DNA from: Prevotella sp. UBA3294
GTDB taxonomy: Bacteria > Bacteroidota > Bacteroidia > Bacteroidales > Bacteroidaceae
Assembly: GCA_002361535.1 (NCBI GenBank)
Contig: DETG01000095.1
Location: 1 to 22,612, forward strand
DNA: 22,612 bases
Reading direction: 5' to 3'
A program made the position numbers and the translations under genes. Below the pieces are notes generated by a model that was not told the origin of the DNA, did not search any database, and saw only the letters and a list, made by a program, of their open reading frames with translations. This document shows, piece after piece, positions 17,481 to 22,612 of this stretch; position 1 is the stretch's first letter; each line of letters begins with the position of its first letter.

Positions 17481-18686
17481 ATGTTACATGCCATTGTTCC
17501 CGTTTTACCCATGCTGGTATGCCTGTTTTGGAGCGTGGTGCTATTTTTGGAAGTCATTTCAAGAAGGCACGACCATGCACGTATTTGGTTATTTCTCTTT
17601 ATGTGCACCGCCACCTTGTTGTATTTAGGGCATGCTGCCTACTTCAATCACTGCAAAACCGGAATTGAAATCTACGACACGATGTATGTCACATGTAATC
17701 TGGCTGTGTACCCCCTTTATTATGAATATGTCAGGGCGCTGACAGCGACGAGTCGCTCCTTCCCCCAACGTCATCATCTGTGGCTTCTGCCGGCATTATT
17801 GGGCGGTATAACGGTAGGGGTGCTTTATCTGTTGATGGACAGTTCGCAGATACAGATGTTCGTGGACTACTATCTCTATGATAATCACATGGTATGGAAT
17901 AGTGGACTCGTCACTTGCCAGTCGGTAGTGCATCACATGCTGAAAATATGGTTTGCCCTGCAGATTATTCTGCTCCTTGGAATAGAACTGCGCATGATCC
18001 GACGGTACAACCAGCAACTCGACTTGTTCTATTCCGACAGTGAGCAGCGCTCGTTGGCATCCGTAGCAGTTATGTTGAAACTACTCTTACTCGTTTCCAT
18101 CATTTCATTTGCATTCAATATGATCGGACGATCCTATTTCTCTGAATCTACATGGACATTGATGGTGCCCTCATTGCTTTTCTCTGCCCTTCTCTTTGCT
18201 TTAGGCTATTTAGGTTCTCACCGTCCGTTCACGATCGATGAAATCCTTTCTGCCAAGGTATCGGAGGAGAATGATGTCACCGAAGATACGGCTCACATAG
18301 AGGAGGCAACCACAGAACAGAATAAGAAGAACACTGTGAAATTCGAGGAACTGGCTTCGAGAATCACATCCCTCATGAAAGATGACAAAGTCTATCTCCG
18401 ACCGGATCTTAACCTGATAGACCTGGCACAGATGCTGAACACCAACCAGAAATATGTCTATATCGCTTTCAGCACAGTGCTCAACATCAAGTTTTCCGAA
18501 TATGTCAACCGCCACCGCGTTGAGCATGCCTCCCGTATCCTGCAAGAAAACCCCGGCCTGAAACTGGAAGAAGTTGCTCTGAAGTCGGGCTATACGTCAC
18601 CTGCCACCTTCTACCGTAACTTCAAACAGTTACTCGGATGCACTCCCAAAGAGTTCTTGGAGAAATCGAAAGGACAGGTAACATGA
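17481..18686 (+). CDS. Membrane-bound AraC-family transcriptional regulator
   Basis: A 401-aa protein with about seven hydrophobic segments in its first 240 residues (the first is MLHAIVPVLPMLVCLFWSVV). A charged linker (about 250-290, EENDVTEDTAHIEEATTEQN) follows. A C-terminal AraC-type double helix-turn-helix covers about 300-397 (LNLIDLAQMLNTNQKYVY and LEEVALKSGYTSPATFYRNFKQLLG). It should sense a signal in the membrane and bind DNA from there. The start at 17481 is chosen over 17388 because a -7 box lies between them and because the first 31 residues of the longer form are not hydrophobic-domain-like. It is divergent from the surface-protein operon, which it may control together with itself. 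The family is common in Bacteroidetes; the signal is unknown. Confidence 0.9.
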   Translation: MLHAIVPVLPMLVCLFWSVVLFLEVISRRHDHARIWLFLFMCTATLLYLGHAAYFNHCKTGIEIYDTMYVTCNLAVYPLYYEYVRALTATSRSFPQRHHLWLLPALLGGITVGVLYLLMDSSQIQMFVDYYLYDNHMVWNSGLVTCQSVVHHMLKIWFALQIILLLGIELRMIRRYNQQLDLFYSDSEQRSLASVAVMLKLLLLVSIISFAFNMIGRSYFSESTWTLMVPSLLFSALLFALGYLGSHRPFTIDEILSAKVSEENDVTEDTAHIEEATTEQNKKNTVKFEELASRITSLMKDDKVYLRPDLNLIDLAQMLNTNQKYVYIAFSTVLNIKFSEYVNRHRVEHASRILQENPGLKLEEVALKSGYTSPATFYRNFKQLLGCTPKEFLEKSKGQVT

Positions 18687-18836
18687 TCTCTTATCTTTGT
18701 GGCACTTCATCTCACAATCATTGCTTTCTGTTGTCAAGAAAATTCGCAAATAATTAAGGATTGCAAAAATAGTATAATTGGAGGAAAAAGGGGATGCTGA
18801 GGCTTTCTGACAGTGTCAAATTCTGCCTTTTTGTGC

Positions 18837-18917
18837 AAGTAAAGTCTCATTGCATTCAAAATAGAGTCTCATTTGCATCAAAGTAGAGTCTGTTTTCTGG
18901 GAAATCAGACTCTACTT
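18837..18917 (+). repeat. 22-bp array A of copy 2 (four units)
   Basis: Units begin at 18837, 18859, 18881 and 18903, exactly 22 bp apart, with the motif AA(G/A)TA(G/A)AGTCT followed by a looser CATTTGCATCA-type half. The last unit is inverted: CAGACTCTACTT (18906-18917) is the exact reverse complement of AAGTAGAGTCTG (18881-18892), giving a 12-bp stem. Array and closing inversion match copy 1, but the unit number differs (four against six). Confidence 0.85.
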
Positions 18918-18928
18918 GCAGCAAAAAG

Positions 18929-19016
18929 ACGGTCTTTTCATCACCTAAGAATACTGTTTTCACCCTCAAAGAACTATGTTTCGGGACGCTAAAAACGTTG
19001 TTTTCGCAAGCCAAGA
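18929..19016 (+). repeat. 22-bp array D of copy 2 (four units)
   Basis: Units at 18929, 18951, 18973 and 18995, exactly 22 bp apart. Each has a T-run seven bases in, then a variable middle and an A-rich end (CTAAGA, CAAAGA, CTAAAA, CAAGA). It corresponds to 797-862 of copy 1. Confidence 0.75.
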
Positions 19017-19036
19017 AAACTGGAAATTACTAATGT

Positions 19037-19167
19037 GTTCATTATCAATGCTTTACAAAATTGCTCCATTTTGCCGTTTTTCCGACCAAAAGGGCGGTTG
19101 ATGCTCCTAATGCCCTTATTTTGTGTTAAGTGAAGTTAATTTGTCAAGATCGTTCAATTTTTTAACA
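19037..19167 (+). repeat. Conserved 3' module of the repeat element, copy 2
   Basis: It aligns to 883-1014. GTTCATTATCAATG opens it and TTTTTTAACAA closes it. GTTAA occurs at 19125 and 19135, again 10 bp apart. The CGACC/GGTTG stem is kept, while the perfect 13-bp outer stem of copy 1 is not. Confidence 0.7.
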
Positions 19168-19187
19168 AATGGATCTCTTACAATAAT

Positions 19188-19218
19188 ATTGATCCCTCAC
19201 TCTTTTATAGTAACTTTG
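19188..19218 (+). promoter_or_regulatory. Orphan promoter 1
   Basis: ATTG (19188-19191), a 19-bp spacer and TAACTTTG (19211-19218). The -7 box is buried in a 31-bp near-perfect palindrome (19210-19240): 15-base arms, one mismatch, one-base centre. This could be an operator or form a hairpin at the transcript start. Confidence 0.65.
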
Positions 19219-19268
19219 CGCTTGACAAGCGCGAAGTTACTCCGTCTCAGAAAAAAGAAAAAAGATTC

Positions 19269-19300
19269 TTTGTCTTGCGTTCAACATTTTCGTAACTTTG
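19269..19300 (+). promoter_or_regulatory. Orphan promoter 2
   Basis: TTTG (19269-19272), a 20-bp spacer and TAACTTTG (19293-19300). The -7 box again sits in an inverted repeat, GTAACTT (19292-19298) with AAGTTAC (19304-19310). Confidence 0.7.
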
Positions 19301-19342
19301 GATAAGTTACTATGCACTCGGCAAAATAACAAATGAATTTGT

Positions 19343-19373
19343 TTTGTTCTGCTCTCGTTTTTTTGTAACTTTG
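19343..19373 (+). promoter_or_regulatory. Orphan promoter 3
   Basis: TTTG (19343-19346), a 19-bp spacer and TAACTTTG (19366-19373), a full consensus match. No inverted partner follows. No rightward gene lies downstream before the convergent gene ending at 19690. Confidence 0.75.
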
Positions 19374-19489
19374 GAAGAAATCGCAGAATTTCTTTGTATA
19401 AAGGCAGTCTGGAGGATTGAGGAAAAAATGGGTTACGAATTGGCGACCGTACTCAATTCTTCGTTCTGCTATAAATTGCACTCAATGAA

Positions 19490-19535
19490 CACCCGATGAT
19501 GAGCCACCAGCCGTTTTATGACTCATCATCGGGTG
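19490..19535. repeat. Perfect 14-bp inverted repeat
   Basis: CACCCGATGATGAG (19490-19503) and its exact reverse complement (19522-19535) are separated by 18 bases. It has no T-run on either side, so it is not a standard terminator. Its right edge abuts the leftward -7 box, so a leftward transcript would begin inside the right arm. Confidence 0.85.
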
Positions 19536-19567
19536 CAAAGGTACAACAAAACTCCGAAAGAACCAAA
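19536..19567 (-). promoter_or_regulatory. Leftward consensus promoter
   Basis: Read leftward: TTTG (19567-19564), a 20-bp spacer and TACCTTTG (19543-19536) followed by CA. It points left into the gene-free region and toward the orphan rightward promoters. No leftward gene lies before the 3' end of the regulator gene. Confidence 0.65.
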
Positions 19568-19689
19568 TCATTTGATTGTTTTTATTTTTTTGAGAAGCTT
19601 GTCCGCAAACTAAGGTACTACTAGTCTTTTGGTGCGGCAATGGCCTAGGATGAGGTGAACGCCTTTTGCTCGTCAAGAGATTTCGTTGA

Positions 19690-21693
19690 TCATTTGCTGA
19701 GTTTGGCTATGGCTTCCTTTAGATGTCCTGGATGGTTGGCATGGAGCCAGTCGAAATCGTAGATGTTTCCCTGCCTGTCAATCAGTTTGTAAGTTGGGTA
19801 AGTATTGACATTGAGATAATGTTCAACTGCTTCTTGCTGGCTTTCGGGCAGATTGTAGTGAATGCAGTTCTCACCAGTCAGATTGTACTCCTTGATTGTG
19901 TTCTTCCACGATTCCTCAGGACTGTGGTTGGCCAAGTAGAGATAAATGATGTCGTAGTCCATAAGAGCCTCTTTCAACTTGTGCGACTCCTTCAGTGCAG
20001 CTTTGCAGGGGCCGCACCACGTTCCCCAGATGTCGAGATAGATTATACGGCCCTTGTAAGGCTCGATGATTTTGCGCAGGATAGTTTCTCCATCACTCAT
20101 GTTCTCTACATCTGTTGAAGGACGCAGGCTAGCAGCACCAGCCAAATCCTTGTTCTGCAAGGCTTCATATTTGTCATTCAGCGTTTTCACTATGCTAAGC
20201 GCTAAAGGCAGTTGGATTTCCTGTTCAGCAGATTCCATTAGGAATGGCGGGAGCGGACTGCGAGTGGCATCGATAAATCGCCAAAGATAGCAGGCCAGAT
20301 AGATATCACGCAGATGGTGGTCACAGCCTACGGAGTCAATCATGGTGAGGTTCGAATGTATATTTATCGAAGCCTGTTCTCTTTTTAAGGGTTCGCCCAG
20401 ACTGTCAAACAACTTGTAAGCCTTGACTATAGTGTCATTTTTCTCAAATTCCTCTATCATCAAATGACTCTCCTCATGGCTCTTGGCATAGTTCAGCAAG
20501 CGATCCATCTCTTTTGATAGGGGAGTATAGTCATCCAATAGTTTGGACTCCTCTGGTGTCAGTTTGATAATACCCTGCTGCTCCAAACGCCTCACAGCCC
20601 TGACAGTCTGATCGGCTAAGTCTAATTGACGGTTTTCTTCCAACTGGTCAATGTAGTCACGCATAAATGTTGAGAAGTCGCGGTAAAGGGTATATGGTTT
20701 CACTTTCTGCTGCCAGAGTTGTCCCACATAGTCCATATACTCTTGTGGCAACTCTCTACTAGGTATGTGAAAACGGGCTTGCATCATTGACTCGCCTTGC
20801 CCAGTCAGATAGTAGCCCGTCAGGTAGTCAATGTAGCGTTGCGATAGATTGGGGTGCTTGTCAATACGCTCCTGTAGTTCTGTCATACGTGACAAACGCA
20901 TACTGTCTGTATGATTCTTGAACAACATAGCATCCATTATGCCCCGCTCCATGTCTTCTATGCGGTCGTTGGCAAATTGATGAGGATAGGCTAAGAGTTC
21001 ATTCTGTACTCTTACGTCATCACCCATGAACAGTCTCTGCCCTGTCTTGAAGTCACAAAGCAGGAAGTAAGTCTTTCCAGGTTCCATCACACTACTAAGT
21101 CTGCTACGGTTCCAATCGATAAACACCTGTGAAGAGTTTATCAGTGGTATCTTCAGTGAAAAGCGACCTAATGAATCCATCTTTGCGTAAGTAGTAATTT
21201 CCTGTCTGGCGAAGATGTTTTCGATTCCAACTCCGAATTCCCTGCCATAATTCCAACCATCTTGGGGCATATCCTTCATCCACCCAATAAGAATGGCACT
21301 ATCGCCTATCTGATAGTTGTTATCTACAAAGCCGTTTCGCTGATCCTTTGTGGGGTAGTCGGGCAAAGCCGTTGTAGTAATGGGGGTACAAGAAACAGGT
21401 TTCTCATTACCGATGGTTATCGAGCGTAGATTATTATTGAACTTGCTAACCTTAATAACTGTTCCGTTATCAAGTTTCAACATATAGGAACCGTCTTTCT
21501 CCGTCTGAGTAGCGATGTTCCACACCTTATTGTTATATATTACATGTTTGGGTGCAAAGCCTATGAACCAGTCGCCTGTCGCTTCATTGCGCCAATAGGT
21601 ATCAGCGATAGTTTCGTCTTGTGGCTTTATCTCCTTTGCCTGCACAGCCAGTACGACGAGCGTGAACAGCAGTGTTGAGAATGATTTCTTCAT
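19690..21693 (-). CDS. Exported TlpA/thioredoxin-like protein
   Basis: A 667-aa protein that should act as a thiol-disulfide reductase or related redox protein outside the cytoplasm. Residues 1-19 form a signal peptide (LLFTLVVLAVQA|KE). No lipobox cysteine is present, so it is probably periplasmic and soluble. About 95-230 resembles the N-terminal DUF4369-like beta domain found before many Bacteroidetes thioredoxins (YQIGDSAILIGWM, FSLKIPL). About 230-500 is helical with no recognised motif. About 530-667 is the thioredoxin fold, with YLDIWGTWCGPCKAALKES (C560 and C563 active-site pair) and the cis-proline region NTYPTYKLID. It is the last gene of the leftward operon, 11 bp after the zinc-ribbon gene. 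Substrate unknown. Confidence 0.9.
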   Translation of the reverse strand: MKKSFSTLLFTLVVLAVQAKEIKPQDETIADTYWRNEATGDWFIGFAPKHVIYNNKVWNIATQTEKDGSYMLKLDNGTVIKVSKFNNNLRSITIGNEKPVSCTPITTTALPDYPTKDQRNGFVDNNYQIGDSAILIGWMKDMPQDGWNYGREFGVGIENIFARQEITTYAKMDSLGRFSLKIPLINSSQVFIDWNRSRLSSVMEPGKTYFLLCDFKTGQRLFMGDDVRVQNELLAYPHQFANDRIEDMERGIMDAMLFKNHTDSMRLSRMTELQERIDKHPNLSQRYIDYLTGYYLTGQGESMMQARFHIPSRELPQEYMDYVGQLWQQKVKPYTLYRDFSTFMRDYIDQLEENRQLDLADQTVRAVRRLEQQGIIKLTPEESKLLDDYTPLSKEMDRLLNYAKSHEESHLMIEEFEKNDTIVKAYKLFDSLGEPLKREQASINIHSNLTMIDSVGCDHHLRDIYLACYLWRFIDATRSPLPPFLMESAEQEIQLPLALSIVKTLNDKYEALQNKDLAGAASLRPSTDVENMSDGETILRKIIEPYKGRIIYLDIWGTWCGPCKAALKESHKLKEALMDYDIIYLYLANHSPEESWKNTIKEYNLTGENCIHYNLPESQQEAVEHYLNVNTYPTYKLIDRQGNIYDFDWLHANHPGHLKEAIAKLSK

Positions 21694-21704
21694 ATCATGG
21701 GTTT

Positions 21705-22028
21705 TTAAATATCTCCGCTAAAGAATAAACTGGGAAGAGTAAGAGAGACAATAACAGCCAAACACACAATGAAAATGGGCAATGTATAGATTAATGCTTC
21801 GACAAATGTCGTGTGGAAGAACAACAGACACGTTTGCATCGGTAAATAGATACTTAGGAAACCTAAAACAAAACTATACTTAAAACCCGGTTTTGGTTCT
21901 TTCGCCAATCTTACACTTCTGCCACAATGATTACAAACCGTATCATAGTCAGTTCCTCTCATCAGATATTTAAGACACCGCTTTAAGGATATCGTTTCGT
22001 GACAATATGGACATTCTCTATTCTTCAT
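21705..22028 (-). CDS. Small zinc-ribbon membrane protein
   Basis: A 107-aa protein. Residues 6-35 hold two CxxC pairs (CPYC at 6-9 and CNHC at 32-35), a typical zinc ribbon; C18 is extra. Two hydrophobic helices follow (about 51-71 and 76-98). No signal peptide, so the ribbon is probably cytoplasmic and the helices anchor it. Its start overlaps the stop of the upstream gene by 4 bp (ATGA). No specific function is recognised. Confidence 0.8.
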   Translation of the reverse strand: MKNRECPYCHETISLKRCLKYLMRGTDYDTVCNHCGRSVRLAKEPKPGFKYSFVLGFLSIYLPMQTCLLFFHTTFVEALIYTLPIFIVCLAVIVSLTLPSLFFSGDI

Positions 22029-22525
22029 ATGGCTAATTTTTTGATGCGTTCGTTAAGCAAATCACAGATTTCTTGGGGTTTCATGGTCAAACCGCTTACA
22101 TAGACTTCGAAGGGATAACCCTGGAGGGATGCTTTGAAGCGGCGTTTGCGATCTTCAGCCAAATTTTCCTTATGACCTTCCCATGTGTCTTCCTTATAGC
22201 GTATGCCTATGAACTTGCGGCCTTTGAATTTATCGACGTAGAATGACTCAACCCCAGACAACTGCACAACCCAGGGCTCAGGAGCGTTTACTCTCAACTG
22301 AACACCAGTGATGATAAGTTTCGTCTTGCCTTTGATGTATGCAGGAACTAATATAATTGTAGTCATACAGATAAACATCGCTATCATATGATACTTATCT
22401 GCCCCTATAGCCCCAGGGCCTCCAATGATCCTGCTAAGACCCATGAGAACTGCCCAACATGCTGCCATAGCTAAAAGGATGTAAATCCATACCTTGATGG
22501 ATACGTTAATTTTTATCTCTTCCAT
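22025..22525 (-). CDS. Membrane protein with PH-like domain (STM3941-like)
   Basis: A 166-aa protein with two hydrophobic helices (about 12-30 and 46-62). A C-terminal region of about 100 residues resembles a bacterial PH-like fold: TKLIITGVQLRVNAPEPWVVQLSGVESFYV, then GRKFIGIRYKED and a final helix (PQEICDLLNERIKKL). The length and layout fit the STM3941 family, whose role is not known. It starts 6 bp after the stop of the truncated upstream gene and overlaps the zinc-ribbon gene, so all four are one operon. Confidence 0.75.
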   Translation of the reverse strand: MEEIKINVSIKVWIYILLAMAACWAVLMGLSRIIGGPGAIGADKYHMIAMFICMTTIILVPAYIKGKTKLIITGVQLRVNAPEPWVVQLSGVESFYVDKFKGRKFIGIRYKEDTWEGHKENLAEDRKRRFKASLQGYPFEVYVSGLTMKPQEICDLLNERIKKLAI

Positions 22526-22531
22526 AATACT

Positions 22532-22612
22532 TTAGTTTTTCTTTATCTGTTCTACTTGATAACCAGCCTCACGGAGTTTGCTGATAATGCCATTGGGGCC
22601 TATCAGATGTCC
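22532..22612 (-). CDS. C-terminal end of an unidentified gene (cut by the window edge)
   Basis: The leftward frame entering from the right edge reads 26 codons, GHLIGPNGIISKLREAGYQV then EQIKKN, to a TAA at 22532-22534. It lies 6 bp before the next gene, as expected for an operon member. It is too short to assign. The helix-rich ending could belong to many small cytoplasmic proteins. Confidence 0.65.
   Translation of the reverse strand, partial: GHLIGPNGIISKLREAGYQVEQIKKN

Larger units (their letters stand above)
18731..19167 (+). repeat. Intergenic repeat element, copy 2
   Basis: A shorter (437 bp) relative of 263-1014 with the same order of parts: 5' module (18731-18836), array A (18837-18917), array D (18929-19016), and 3' module (19037-19167). 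It lacks arrays B and C and the flanking G-rich inverted repeat of copy 1. It begins 45 bp after the regulator stop codon and is followed directly by three promoters. Confidence 0.8.
19374..19689. other. Gene-free region between convergent units
   Basis: No credible coding frame on either strand. Short frames at 19281-19481 and 19482-19676 (leftward) are made of reversed promoter and repeat sequence. The region holds the 14-bp inverted repeat, a leftward promoter, a short T-rich tract near 19575-19590, and no convincing terminator for the leftward gene ending at 19690. A small RNA started by the orphan promoters could lie here, but nothing in the sequence identifies one. Confidence 0.5.

Noticed and set aside
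18692..18699. TATCTTTG just after the regulator stop codon as a promoter for the repeat element
   Set aside because: It matches the -7 consensus, but no -33 box is visible, so it is too weak to call.
19281..19676. Two leftward frames of 66 and 64 codons
   Set aside because: They read backward through the orphan promoters and the inverted repeat; the protein sequence follows from those repeats rather than from coding selection.

Overview
The window looks like chromosomal DNA of a Prevotella-type member of the Bacteroidales. Several starts are preceded by Bacteroidetes promoter boxes (TTTG, about 19-20 bp, then TAnnTTTG) rather than strong Shine-Dalgarno sites. Two very large exported proteins end in short beta-rich tails of the kind used by the type IX secretion system. 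BspA-type leucine-rich repeats and a hybrid membrane-AraC regulator also fit this group. The genus is an inference from style; no rRNA or marker gene is present.

Layout: 1-1380 has no credible gene. It holds a G-rich repeat cluster, a 45-bp inverted repeat, and a complex repeat element (263-1014) built from several arrays with a 21-22 bp period. A promoter at 1326-1356 then drives two overlapping glycosyltransferase genes (1385-3423), which end at a strong bidirectional hairpin terminator (3440-3477). On the opposite strand, 17284-3494 is a two-gene operon: an 1865-aa BspA-like leucine-rich-repeat protein with a dockerin-like segment, then a 2724-aa multidomain surface protein (cohesin-like, CARDB, Calx-beta, carboxypeptidase-regulatory-like and Ig-like modules). 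Divergent from it lies a 7-TM AraC-family regulator (17481-18686), the obvious candidate to control the operon.

18687-19689 is again gene-free. It holds a second copy of the repeat element (18731-19167), three consecutive consensus promoters pointing right with no gene behind them, and a 14-bp perfect inverted repeat with a leftward promoter at its edge. The window ends with a leftward operon: an unidentified gene tail, a 2-TM protein with a PH-like region, a small zinc-ribbon membrane protein, and an exported TlpA/thioredoxin-like protein with a WCGPC site.

The most unusual feature is the intergenic repeat element. It occurs twice in the same orientation, with conserved ends. Its middle consists of different short arrays, all phased at 21-22 bp (two helical turns), several of them closing with an inverted unit. 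I do not recognise it as a described element. The surface-protein operon with its divergent membrane-bound regulator is the main protein-level point of interest.
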